In this document: one piece after another, positions 31,467-40,005 of the stretch
Numbering within the stretch: the stretch's first letter is position 1
Layout: each line of letters starts with the position of its first letter
Source of the DNA: Ignavibacteriota bacterium
GTDB lineage: Bacteria; Bacteroidota; Ignavibacteria; Ignavibacteriales; Melioribacteraceae
NCBI GenBank assembly: GCA_016713565.1
Contig: JADJOX010000002.1
Span: 1 to 64,000, forward strand
DNA: 64,000 bases
Reading direction: 5' to 3'
Notes under the pieces: generated by a model
What the model saw: the letters and a program-made list of their open reading frames with translations, nothing else
The model's database searches: none
Told to the model about the DNA's origin: nothing
Program-made: the position numbers and the translations under genes

Positions 31467-31496
31467 AAATTTGTAAGTACTTATACTTACAAATTT
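31467..31496. promoter_or_regulatory. Perfect inverted repeat with 12-base arms containing the shared motif (copy 4)
   Basis: Left arm AAATTTGTAAGT at 31467-31478, six-base centre ACTTAT, right arm ACTTACAAATTT at 31485-31496, with no mismatch. The centre plus inner arms equal the sequence upstream of the histidine kinase. It lies 100 bases upstream of the minus-strand operon. No T-run follows, so an operator fits better than a terminator. Confidence 0.6.
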
Positions 31497-31549
31497 GTAA
31501 AGAATTTTTTTATTGTATTATTATTATCATTTTTTTGACTTAAAAACTT

Positions 31550-31567
31550 GTTTAAGGAGCCTTAAAC
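31550..31567. promoter_or_regulatory. 18-base palindrome, possible operator
   Basis: GTTTAAGG-AG-CCTTAAAC: eight-base perfect arms with a two-base centre. It is different in sequence from the shared motif. No T-run follows it. It lies in the same regulatory-looking region between 31366 and 31917. Confidence 0.4.
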
Positions 31568-31603
31568 GGAATAATTGTTCTTATAAATTAATAATTGCTA
31601 AAC

Positions 31604-31623
31604 TTAAGTATTTATACTGATTT
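31604..31623 (-). promoter_or_regulatory. Copy 5 of shared motif
   Basis: The minus strand reads AAATCAGTATAAATACTTAA. It agrees with copy 3 at 18 of 20 positions and with copy 2 at 15 of 16 core positions. Confidence 0.45.
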
Positions 31624-31697
31624 CTTTTATTTAAAACTATAGTATAATTGCATGTAATGATTTAACGATACTTAAAAAATTGCTTCACCCCCTCACG

Positions 31698-31742
31698 CCT
31701 CCGGAATTATTAGATTATGGGAAATTGAAAATTTCGGAGGCA
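31698..31742 (+). promoter_or_regulatory. Hairpin pairing with a GGAGG ribosome-binding site
   Basis: Arm GCCTCCGGAATT at 31698-31709 pairs with AATTTCGGAGGC at 31731-31742 (11 Watson-Crick pairs and one G-U), loop of 21 bases. The 3' arm holds GGAGG at 31737-31741, placed 8 bases before ATG 31750. No T-run follows, so it is not a terminator. It would hide the ribosome site when folded. Confidence 0.45.
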
Positions 31743-31749
31743 ACATAAA

Positions 31750-31800
31750 TGCTGAAATTATTATTTATTATTAAATTAAATTATTATGTACATAAATAAA
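31750..31800 (+). CDS. Possible 16-residue leader peptide
   Basis: ATG at 31750 follows the strongest ribosome-binding site of the region (GGAGG, 8 bases spacing) and opens MLKLLFIIKLNYYVHK before a TAA. Such a short frame could be chance in AT-rich DNA. The perfect site and the hairpin masking it make a leader peptide or a degraded gene start possible. Confidence 0.25.
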
Positions 31801-31916
31801 ATATTACAGTTTGAAATTTTTATTTGCAAAAATTAATATTTATCTAATTTTAAAATCGCAAAAAATCTTACTTCATTTTGGTCAGGGAATTTTTTTAATT
31901 AAAATTAAAGGAATAT

Positions 31917-32126
31917 ATGTCCCGGCTTGAAAATTACCAATCTAAGCAAAAGGCAGAATTTGAGATCTGCAAATCGAAACTCACCTGCGACAATAATCTA
32001 ACAATTTGTATGGAAAACAATAAATTTTGTCAGCATAGATTTAGTTTTGGTAACAGTATTTTTTGTACTAATCCCGAGAAAAATAATTTTGGAAAGAAAT
32101 TGTTTAAAGATTATTTGCAAATGTAG
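31917..32126 (+). CDS. Small cysteine-rich protein, unknown
   Basis: 69 residues with AAAGGA 5 bases before the ATG at 31917. It has no signal peptide and no membrane helix. Cys at residues 18, 24, 31, 38 and 50 with His 40 could bind a metal (ICKSKLTCDNNLTIC, KFCQHRF), or the Cys could form disulphides. The C-terminus is basic and hydrophobic (FGKKLFKDYLQM). It stands alone between the two-component region and the glycan operon, whose promoter begins 60 bases later. No family recognised. Confidence 0.5.
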   Translation: MSRLENYQSKQKAEFEICKSKLTCDNNLTICMENNKFCQHRFSFGNSIFCTNPEKNNFGKKLFKDYLQM

Positions 32127-32186
32127 ATTTATCATTATTCAATTAAACAAATTAATTTAAATTTCCACCAATGGTGTCAAAATGAC

Positions 32187-32215
32187 TTGACAATTATTTG
32201 ATGATTGCATAATTT
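32187..32215 (+). promoter_or_regulatory. Sigma70-type promoter of the glycan operon
   Basis: TTGACA at 32187-32192, 17-base spacer, TAATTT at 32210-32215: a perfect -35 and a good -10 at ideal spacing. The operator begins five bases after the -10, where transcription would start. Confidence 0.7.
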
Positions 32216-32219
32216 AAAA

Positions 32220-32233
32220 TGTAAGCGTTTACA
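32220..32233. promoter_or_regulatory. LacI-family operator TGTAAGCGTTTACA
   Basis: A 14-base palindrome with the central CG and the TGTAA/TTACA ends usual for LacI/CcpA-type repressors, with one asymmetric position. It overlaps the expected transcription start and lies 48 bases before the GH94 start codon. The LacI-type regulator encoded at 41734 in the same operon is the obvious ligand. Confidence 0.75.
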
Positions 32234-32281
32234 TAAATTTTTATTCAATGTTAATTAATAACTAAAAATTGGCATATTACT

Positions 32282-34660
32282 ATGGCAAAGTTTGAAACAA
32301 AATATGGTTTTTTTACCGATGACGGCACTGAGTATAATATTAAAAATCCAATGACACCCAAGCCTTGGGTTAACGTTATTTCGAATGGAAATCATGGTGT
32401 AATAATTTCACAAACCGGCGGCGGATTTAGCTGGAACGAACATTCCGAATTCAATAGAATTACAAGATGGCATCAGGATCTTATACAAGATAATTGGGGG
32501 AAATACTTTTATATCAGAAATAATAAGACAAATGAAATATGGAGCCCAACTTGGAAACCGGTGAAAACCAGCCTTGATAAATATAAATGCGTTCATGGAA
32601 TCGGTTACACAAAATTTACTGCTGAGTATAAAAAAATTATTGTAGAAATTTGCTTATTCGTTCCATTTGATAATAATTTGGAAATTTGGGACTTTACAAT
32701 TAAAAACGATTCGAATGAAGAAGCTGATATTTCCATCATAAATTACTTTGAATGGGTCTTGGGTTCTTCGAATGATCATCATCGTGAATTCCATAAACAA
32801 TTTCTCGAAACTGATTTTAATTCTAATGTAAACGGAATTCTGGCAAAAAAAAGAATTTGGGATATTCCTTTAGGGGATAGAGGTCATTGGAATATTGATT
32901 ATCCATATATCGCTTATTTTGCCGCCAATAGAAGCGTTTCGCAATTTGAATGCGATAAAGAATTATTTATTGGAAACTACGGAAATTTGGAAAAACCCGC
33001 TGCAGTTGTAAAAGGGAATTTATCCAATACTTGCGGAAAATTTTATGATTCAATTGCTTCGCTCAAAATTGATTTAAAGATTAAGCCCAATCACTTTGAA
33101 AACGTTGCCTATTATCTTGGAATTGCTGAAAGTGAAGACCAAATAAAAAAGATAACGGAAAATTATTGGAGTAAAGACCAGTTAGACGTTTCTTTGCAGA
33201 ATGTTAAAAATAAATGGAATGAAATTTTATCTGAAACTACAATTGATACGCCAGATGAAGCGATGAACATTTTTGTAAATAAATGGGTTCGTTATCAGGC
33301 AATTGCAGGCAGACTGTGGGGTAGAACCGCGTACTATCAGCAAAGCGGCGCATTTGGTTTTAGAGATCAACTGCAGGACAGTCTTGTTTATTTGCCCATT
33401 GATCCGAATTTAACTCAAAATCAAATAAGACTTCATGCCCGTCATCAATTAAGCGACGGTTCGGTTCTTCACTGGTGGCATCCAATAAGTGAAACCGGAT
33501 TGGAAACTAAAATGACTGATGATCTTTTATGGCTGCCGTATGTTGTTTCTCATTATATTCAAGAGACAAATGACTTAAAGATATTGGATCATTTAGAACC
33601 ATTTTATGATGATAAAGAGAAGAAATTTTCAATATATGAACATTGTTTAAAAGCGATTTATAAAGTACTTTCAAGAATTAGTCCGCGTGGATTAGCTCTG
33701 ATCGGCGCCGGTGATTGGAATGACGGTTTGAGCGCCGTTGGATTAGAAATGAAAGGCGAATCGATTTGGCTTACTGAATTTTTATATGATGTAATTCAAA
33801 GGTTTTTGCCATATACAATTTTTAAAGGTGATTATGAAATATTTGACAAATTTACCGCTGCCAAAGATGATTTGAAAAAAGCGTTTAATATGCATGCTTG
33901 GGATGGCGAGTGGTATTATAGAGGTACAAAAGACTCTGGTGAGAAAATAGGAAGTAAAGAATGTGAAGAAGGTAAAATATATTTAAATCCTCAGTCATGG
34001 GCAGTGATTAGTGATATTGCCGAAAACGATAAAAAAACTTTAGCGATGGAAGCTGTAAGAAAACATCTGCTGCGAGATAATGGAGCTTTACTTCTTCAGC
34101 CTGCATATTCCAAACCTGATAAATATATTGGATACCTTTCAAGGTACGCCGCCGGAAGAAGAGAAAACGGAGGAGTTTATTCTCACGCCGCAACTTGGTC
34201 AATTTGGGCATACACGCTTTTGAATGATTCGGAAACAGCTTACGATGTATTTAAAAAAATGTGTCCTATTTATTCGGGTTTAAATCCTGATAAATATGTA
34301 GCCGAGCCTTACGTTATGCCCGGAAATATTGACGGTCCTGATTCACCCAACTATGGAATGGCAGGTTGGACGTGGTATACAGGATCCGCATCTTGGTTTC
34401 AAAAAGTTATTGTTGATTTTATTCTGGGAATTCGCGCAACAAATGAAGGTTTGGTGATCGATCCGCATATTCCAAAAGAATGGAATGGATTTAAAATTAA
34501 AAGAAAATTTAGAGGTGTTAATTATTTTATTAAAGTTCATAACGATCATAATGTAAATTACGGAATAAAGAAAATCGAAATAGACGGAAAAGTTACAAAT
34601 TCAAATGTTATTTTAGTTGAAAACAAAAATGAAGTTAATATCAACGTGTATTTAGGTTAA
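32282..34660 (+). CDS. GH94 glycoside phosphorylase
   Basis: 792 residues, no signal peptide, so cytoplasmic. N-terminal beta-sandwich, then the (alpha/alpha)6 barrel with GRTAYYQQSGAFGFRDQLQD (about residues 345-364), HARHQLSDGSVLHWWHP, DDLLWLPYVVSHYI and GAGDWNDGLS, whose Asp 478 is the general acid of GH94. A C-terminal block has YAAGRRENGGVYSHAATW and GMAGWTWYTGSASW, the phosphate-site and substrate-site loops. It splits a beta-glucoside with phosphate to give a sugar 1-phosphate. Length equals cellobiose/cellobionate/laminaribiose phosphorylases, not the roughly 1100 residues of known 1,2-beta-oligoglucan phosphorylases, so the linkage is open. First gene of the operon. Confidence 0.9.
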   Translation: MAKFETKYGFFTDDGTEYNIKNPMTPKPWVNVISNGNHGVIISQTGGGFSWNEHSEFNRITRWHQDLIQDNWGKYFYIRNNKTNEIWSPTWKPVKTSLDKYKCVHGIGYTKFTAEYKKIIVEICLFVPFDNNLEIWDFTIKNDSNEEADISIINYFEWVLGSSNDHHREFHKQFLETDFNSNVNGILAKKRIWDIPLGDRGHWNIDYPYIAYFAANRSVSQFECDKELFIGNYGNLEKPAAVVKGNLSNTCGKFYDSIASLKIDLKIKPNHFENVAYYLGIAESEDQIKKITENYWSKDQLDVSLQNVKNKWNEILSETTIDTPDEAMNIFVNKWVRYQAIAGRLWGRTAYYQQSGAFGFRDQLQDSLVYLPIDPNLTQNQIRLHARHQLSDGSVLHWWHPISETGLETKMTDDLLWLPYVVSHYIQETNDLKILDHLEPFYDDKEKKFSIYEHCLKAIYKVLSRISPRGLALIGAGDWNDGLSAVGLEMKGESIWLTEFLYDVIQRFLPYTIFKGDYEIFDKFTAAKDDLKKAFNMHAWDGEWYYRGTKDSGEKIGSKECEEGKIYLNPQSWAVISDIAENDKKTLAMEAVRKHLLRDNGALLLQPAYSKPDKYIGYLSRYAAGRRENGGVYSHAATWSIWAYTLLNDSETAYDVFKKMCPIYSGLNPDKYVAEPYVMPGNIDGPDSPNYGMAGWTWYTGSASWFQKVIVDFILGIRATNEGLVIDPHIPKEWNGFKIKRKFRGVNYFIKVHNDHNVNYGIKKIEIDGKVTNSNVILVENKNEVNINVYLG

Positions 34661-34675
34661 CTTTCTGGGATTATT

Positions 34676-36748
34676 ATGTTAAATCTTTCCTTAAATGGAA
34701 ATTGGAAATTTATTGCTGACTCGGATTCCAAATTTACTTTTGCCGAAATCAATTCGAGATTCGAATCAAATAATTTAAATGAAATGAGTATTCCGAATAA
34801 TTGGCAGATTTGCGGATTAAATAATTTTTCGGGTACGGTCTGGTTTAAAAGATCATTTAAGATTCAATCTCAAAATAAAGAAAATAATTTATCTGTAATA
34901 AAATTTAACGGCGTTGATTATTTTACTGACGTTTGGCTTAACGGACAATATTTGGGACACCATGAAGGATACTTTCAAGAATTTTATTTTAATGTTTCAA
35001 AATGTATCGCATTCAATAAAACAAACGATTTGATTGTAAGAGTAAATTCACCCAAAGAAGAACCAGAAAAGGTTTGGCCGCTGAAAAAACAATTAATTAA
35101 AGGAATATTTAATCACCATGATTGCAGGCCAGGCGCTTGGAGTTATGAATTTGGGCAGGATCAAAATACCGGCGGAATTTGGAATGATGTTGATTTAATT
35201 ATAGATGAAAAAATATATATTGAAAATACTAAGATCACTTCGTACCTAAGTGAGAATTTAAAAACCGCTAAACTAAATGTTGTAATTAATTATCTATCCA
35301 ACATTGATGAGCCGCAAAAAACAATTGTTAGATTTTCAACAAGTAAAAAACAAAAAAATAAAAACAAATTTGAGCAAGAAGTTTTAATTAACCCGGGTAA
35401 AAATAAATTAAATTTTGTTTTCGAGATAAAGGATCCAATCCTTTGGTGGAGCTGGGATTTAGGGCAGCCATATTTATATGATCTGGAAATTGAAATTAAA
35501 AAATTTACTTCGTTCAGTAAAAACTTTGCAATTAGAAAAATTCATTTAGATAACGAGAATCGATTCTATCTTAATGATAAAGAACTTTTTTTGCGGGGCA
35601 CTAATATTATTCCAACACAATTTTTAAGCGAATTAAATTCGGATAGAATTGAGAAAATAGTAGGTTTAATAAAAGAAGCAAATATAAATATTGTAAGAGT
35701 TCACGCGCATGTTAATAGAAAAGAATTATATGATGAATTCGACAAAATGGGAATTTTACTTTGGCAGGATTTTTCATTGCAATGGACATACGATGAATCC
35801 GAAAAATTTGCTTCAAATGCTGTTGCGCAGATTAAAGAAATGGTTGAACAGCTTTATAATCATCCTTCCATTGCGTTTTGGTGCTGCCACAATGAACCTG
35901 GTGAACAGATAAAAACTTTAGACAAATTCTTATATGACGCGGTTCAAAGTGTAGATCAATCTAGAATTATAAGATTAGCATCCAATTATGAAGAACATCC
36001 TTATGACGGATGGTATTGGGGAAACCTTGAACATTTTGCGGCTGTGCCGATGGGACCATTAGTTACAGAATTCGGCGCGCAGGCATTACCGAATAAGAAA
36101 TCCATCGAAAAGTTTATTCCTAAAAGTAAATTATTTCCGCCGGATTTTAATCACTGGAAATATCATGATTTTCAACCTGACACAAACTTCAATATCGCAA
36201 AAATTAAAATAGGTAAGAACATTGATGATTTTATTGAAAATTCTCAAAATTATCAATCTGAACTTCTATGGAAAGCGATTCATTTTTACAGAAGAAAGAA
36301 GAACAAAGGTATAACTGGCATTTTTCAATTCATGTTCATTGATTGCTGGCCTTCCATTACTTGGTCGGTAGTTGATTATTATTTTGAAAAGAAAAAAGGT
36401 TTTTATACAATACAAGATTCTTACGCACCTATTTTACTTTCAATTAATTTACGGCAGGACCAGTATTTCCAGAATTCAAAATTAAATTTTGATATATACA
36501 TTGTTAACGATCTTTACACGGAAATAAAAAATTCACACATTGATATTTTGATTGATGACACAAAAATCGGGAAAATTGAAAATATAAATATCGAACCTAA
36601 CTCAACATACTTTGTAAATTTTGAAAAAATAAATGTTCAAATTCCTAATTCATTTTCCAAAGGGGAATATGAACTGAAATTTCAACTTAAAAGTAAGAGT
36701 AAAATAATTTCACAAAATATTTATGGAATAACGATCGTAAATCTATAA
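34676..36748 (+). CDS. GH2-family glycosidase (beta-mannosidase-like group)
   Basis: 690 residues, no signal peptide. N-terminal jelly-roll (LSLNGNWKFIAD, WFKRSF, VWLNGQYLGHHEGYFQEF), an immunoglobulin-like middle domain and a TIM barrel with FLRGTNIIP, NIVRVHAHVNRKELYDEFDK, LWQDFSLQW, CCHNEPGE (acid/base Glu 407 after Asn 406) and GPLVTEFGAQALP (nucleophile Glu 465). A C-terminal beta domain follows. The 'LWQDF' and 'HNE' forms place it with beta-mannosidase-like GH2 enzymes, which have varied substrates. Fifteen bases after the GH94 gene. It probably removes terminal beta-linked sugars from imported oligosaccharides in the cytoplasm. Confidence 0.85.
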   Translation: MLNLSLNGNWKFIADSDSKFTFAEINSRFESNNLNEMSIPNNWQICGLNNFSGTVWFKRSFKIQSQNKENNLSVIKFNGVDYFTDVWLNGQYLGHHEGYFQEFYFNVSKCIAFNKTNDLIVRVNSPKEEPEKVWPLKKQLIKGIFNHHDCRPGAWSYEFGQDQNTGGIWNDVDLIIDEKIYIENTKITSYLSENLKTAKLNVVINYLSNIDEPQKTIVRFSTSKKQKNKNKFEQEVLINPGKNKLNFVFEIKDPILWWSWDLGQPYLYDLEIEIKKFTSFSKNFAIRKIHLDNENRFYLNDKELFLRGTNIIPTQFLSELNSDRIEKIVGLIKEANINIVRVHAHVNRKELYDEFDKMGILLWQDFSLQWTYDESEKFASNAVAQIKEMVEQLYNHPSIAFWCCHNEPGEQIKTLDKFLYDAVQSVDQSRIIRLASNYEEHPYDGWYWGNLEHFAAVPMGPLVTEFGAQALPNKKSIEKFIPKSKLFPPDFNHWKYHDFQPDTNFNIAKIKIGKNIDDFIENSQNYQSELLWKAIHFYRRKKNKGITGIFQFMFIDCWPSITWSVVDYYFEKKKGFYTIQDSYAPILLSINLRQDQYFQNSKLNFDIYIVNDLYTEIKNSHIDILIDDTKIGKIENINIEPNSTYFVNFEKINVQIPNSFSKGEYELKFQLKSKSKIISQNIYGITIVNL

Positions 36749-36789
36749 TATTTTACCCGAAAATTTTTTATAATCGAAAAGGTTTTACG

Positions 36790-38706
36790 ATGCAAAAATT
36801 TTTATTTCAAGTGGTACTTTTGTTTTTTGCTTCAATACAAATATTCTCCCAGGATACAATTCCTCCTTCAATTCCAAATAATTTTAGAGCATATTCTTAT
36901 GAATTACATGGCGACCTTTACTGGGATGTTGAGGAAAATTCGGATGTGAAAAGTTATATAATATATAAATGGAATGGTTCCATATTTTCATTTTCGGAAA
37001 TGCTGCCCAAAACCATAAATAATAAAATGGTTTGGATAGGTTCGCTTAACTCGAGTGAAAAATATAAAATACAAGCGATAGACAGTTCCGGTAATTCATC
37101 CGCACTAAGTGAAGAAGCGCAAATTTTAACGCATGAAATGGATGATGATGAATTTTTAGATATGGTACAAAGGGCTGTGTTTAGATATTTCTGGGATTGG
37201 GGTGATCCAAATTCCGGTGTTGCAAGAGAACGATGGCATCCTGATGAAAGTGATAAGACAAATACAATAGGCGGCGGCGGTTTTGGTGTTATGGCAATTT
37301 TGGTTGGCATTGAACGCGGCTTTATAACAAGAGAACAAGGTGCAAAACGAATTTTAAAGATTGCGAATTTTTTACAGAATAAAATGGATAAATTTCATGG
37401 AGCATTTCCTCATTGGTTTAATGGAGCTTCCGGAAAAGTGGTGAACTTTGGAGTTCAAAACGGCGGGGATATTGTTGAAACCGGTTTTATGGCGCAAGGT
37501 TTATTGTGCGCGCGTCAATATTTTAACCAGTCAGATGATACCGAAACTCAAATTAGAAATTTAATTACTCAGCTTTGGGAGAATATTGATTGGGACTTTT
37601 ATAGAAATAATTCGACGGGACTTTACTGGAATTGGTCGCCGACGTTGGGATTTAATTTTAGCGACACTTTTATTTTTCATGGCTGGAATGAAACATTAAT
37701 GTCTTATTTATTAGCTCTTGCTTCTCCGACATATCCTATTGCAAAACAATATTACTCATCAGGATGGGGAAATAACGGCACTATTAAGTACACAGGAAAT
37801 TCAAAATATGGAATAACGCTTTCTGTGGGAAGCGGTTACGGCGGTCCTTTGTTCTTTACACATTATTCATTTATTGGATTTGATCCAAGAGTTAAAAGAG
37901 ATTTATACGCAAATTACTTTGGACAAAACATCAACCAAAGTTTAATTAACCTTAATTATTGTATTGATAATCCCAAAAATTTTACCGGCTATAGTAATGA
38001 ATGCTGGGGTTTAACGGCAAGTTATTCAATTCCCGGCGTTGGCTATACTGCTCATGAACCAAATAATGATAACGGCACAATTGCTCCTACGGCGGCATTA
38101 TCATCAATGCCTTACACTCCTTACGCTTCAAAACAAGCGATGAAATATTTCTATAGAAATTTCAAAAATAAATTATGGGGAAAATACGGATTTAAAGACG
38201 CGTTCAATTTAACTTACGCATCCAATGGTGTAAAAGGTGAATGGTTCAGCGACGGATATTTGGCAATAGATCAAGGTCCGATTATTTGTATGATCGAAAA
38301 TTACAGATCGCAATTGCTTTGGAATTTATTTATGAATGACCAAAATATTCAAGCTTTGTTTAATAGTTATCCGCCTTTTTTTGATTCAGAAACTCCAACT
38401 GACATTGAAGTACGTCCGGATTTGCCGGATGAATTTGTTCTTGAACAAAATTATCCAAATCCATTTAATCCGAGCACTACAATAAAATATAGTATACCAG
38501 CATCCCTAAAAGGAAATATATCCAATGTAAAACTGATAGTTTACGATGTACTTGGCAGTGTTGTAAAAACAATTGCCAATATTGCCCAAAGTCCAGGTAG
38601 TTATGAAATTACTTTTGACGGAACAAATCTTTCGAGTGGAATTTATTATTACACTTTACAATCCGGAAGTTTCATTGAAACAAAAAGTATGATTTTAATT
38701 AAGTGA
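36790..38706 (+). CDS. Secreted GH144-type (glucoamylase-like domain) glycanase with FN3 and T9SS sorting domain
   Basis: 638 residues. Signal peptide (VVLLFFASIQIFSQD), a fibronectin type III domain (about 25-115), then the (alpha/alpha)6 domain of the PF10091/GH144 group, about 120-530: FRYFWDWGDPNSGVARERWH, TIGGGGFGVMAILVGIERGF, FPHWFNGASG, NGGDIVETGFMAQGLLCARQYF, SDTFIFHGWNETLMSYLLAL, DNGTIAPTAALSSMP and FSDGYLAIDQGPIICMIENY. The C-terminus has the QNYPNPFNPSTTIKY motif and a beta sandwich, a type IX secretion sorting domain. GH144 enzymes characterised so far are endo-beta-1,2-glucanases. AAAGG precedes the ATG by 8 bases. Confidence 0.85.
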   Translation: MQKFLFQVVLLFFASIQIFSQDTIPPSIPNNFRAYSYELHGDLYWDVEENSDVKSYIIYKWNGSIFSFSEMLPKTINNKMVWIGSLNSSEKYKIQAIDSSGNSSALSEEAQILTHEMDDDEFLDMVQRAVFRYFWDWGDPNSGVARERWHPDESDKTNTIGGGGFGVMAILVGIERGFITREQGAKRILKIANFLQNKMDKFHGAFPHWFNGASGKVVNFGVQNGGDIVETGFMAQGLLCARQYFNQSDDTETQIRNLITQLWENIDWDFYRNNSTGLYWNWSPTLGFNFSDTFIFHGWNETLMSYLLALASPTYPIAKQYYSSGWGNNGTIKYTGNSKYGITLSVGSGYGGPLFFTHYSFIGFDPRVKRDLYANYFGQNINQSLINLNYCIDNPKNFTGYSNECWGLTASYSIPGVGYTAHEPNNDNGTIAPTAALSSMPYTPYASKQAMKYFYRNFKNKLWGKYGFKDAFNLTYASNGVKGEWFSDGYLAIDQGPIICMIENYRSQLLWNLFMNDQNIQALFNSYPPFFDSETPTDIEVRPDLPDEFVLEQNYPNPFNPSTTIKYSIPASLKGNISNVKLIVYDVLGSVVKTIANIAQSPGSYEITFDGTNLSSGIYYYTLQSGSFIETKSMILIK

Positions 38707-38709
38707 TAA

Positions 38710-39984
38710 ATGAAAGTTTATATTAAAATATTGCCCATAATAATTTTGCTTTTTATTTCTTGTAAAAGTGAAAAAATTGACAATAATATAACCACCATTA
38801 AATTTTGGGGGTTGGGTGCTGAAGGTGAATACGTTCAAAAATTACTTCCTGAGTTTTACAAAAAACACCCTAAAATAAAAGTTAATGTTCAAGCAATACC
38901 ATGGACTGCCGCGCAGGAAAAATTAATTTCTGCTTACGCAAGTGATAATTTACCGGACGTATTTCAGTTAGGCAATACATGGGTTCCGCAATTTGTTTCA
39001 TTAAATGCTTTGGAAAATCTTGATAAGTATTTAAACATTTCCGGATCAATAAATAAAGAAAATTACTTTGAAGGAATTTGGAATACAAATATAATCGATG
39101 GTTCATTATTTGGAATTCCATGGTACATTGATACGAGAATTGTATTTTACAGAAAAGATGTTTTGGCGAAAGCAGGATATTCGGTTTTCCCTAAAACTTG
39201 GGATGAACTATATGATGCTTCAAAAAAAATAAAATCATTACATAAGAATGAAGAAAAGTACGCTATTTTTCTTCCCACTAACGAATGGGCAAGTTTTATA
39301 ATATTCGCGCTTCAAAATAATTCAACTATATTGAAAGATAATAACAGATACGGCGCGTTTTCTGAAAAGGAGTTTAAAGAAGCATTTGAATACATAATTA
39401 AATTTCATAAAGAAGATCTTGCTCCAATTGGATTTTCCCAAGTTACAAATGTTTATCAAGCATTTGCGGAAGAATATTTCTCAATGTATATCTCTGGTCC
39501 TTGGAACATTCCGGAATTTAAAAAATGGATGACAGGAAACCTGGCCGATAAATGGGGAACAGCGCCGATGCCGTCAAAAGACGGAAACTATCCAGGAACT
39601 TCATTGGCGGGCGGTTCAAGTCTAGTTGTAAGCAGTTTATCCGCAAATAAAGATTCCGTATGGAAATTTATTGAATTTCTTTCCGATCCGAATATTCAGC
39701 TTAAATTTTACAATATGATTAATGACTTACCTTCTGTTGTAAACGCATGGAATGATTCTTCATTTTCGAATAATGAATATATGCAGGCTTTTTTCGCACA
39801 ATTTCATAATGTTACCGAAACTCCGAAAATTACTGAATGGGAACAGATAGCTTTCGCAAAAATTCAGCAGTATGCGGAATTAGCTGCAAGGAATTCATTA
39901 ACAATAGATGAAGCTTTGAAGGCTTTGGATAAGGATGTAAATAAAATTCTTGAAAAAAGAAGATGGTTATTGAATAAAAAATAA
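38710..39984 (+). CDS. Sugar ABC transporter substrate-binding lipoprotein
   Basis: 424 residues, family 1 extracellular solute-binding protein (MalE/UgpB type). Lipobox LLFISC with Cys 18 as the lipid-bearing residue, then TIKFWGLGAEGEYVQKLLPE, VQAIPWTAAQEKLISAYASD and DVFQLGNTWVPQF, IDTRIVFYRKDVL, SMYISGPWNIPEF and SLAGGSSLVVSSLSANKDSV. It captures the oligosaccharide in the periplasm. The start lies three bases after the stop of the GH144-type gene (TGATAAATG), so it is translationally coupled to it. The permeases follow directly. Confidence 0.9.
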   Translation: MKVYIKILPIIILLFISCKSEKIDNNITTIKFWGLGAEGEYVQKLLPEFYKKHPKIKVNVQAIPWTAAQEKLISAYASDNLPDVFQLGNTWVPQFVSLNALENLDKYLNISGSINKENYFEGIWNTNIIDGSLFGIPWYIDTRIVFYRKDVLAKAGYSVFPKTWDELYDASKKIKSLHKNEEKYAIFLPTNEWASFIIFALQNNSTILKDNNRYGAFSEKEFKEAFEYIIKFHKEDLAPIGFSQVTNVYQAFAEEYFSMYISGPWNIPEFKKWMTGNLADKWGTAPMPSKDGNYPGTSLAGGSSLVVSSLSANKDSVWKFIEFLSDPNIQLKFYNMINDLPSVVNAWNDSSFSNNEYMQAFFAQFHNVTETPKITEWEQIAFAKIQQYAELAARNSLTIDEALKALDKDVNKILEKRRWLLNKK

Positions 39985-40005
39985 TTTTAAATCCAAAAGG
40001 TAAAA

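Noticed and set aside
32282..34660. Calling the GH94 protein a 1,2-beta-oligoglucan phosphorylase
   Set aside because: Known enzymes of that activity are about 300 residues longer; only family membership is supported.
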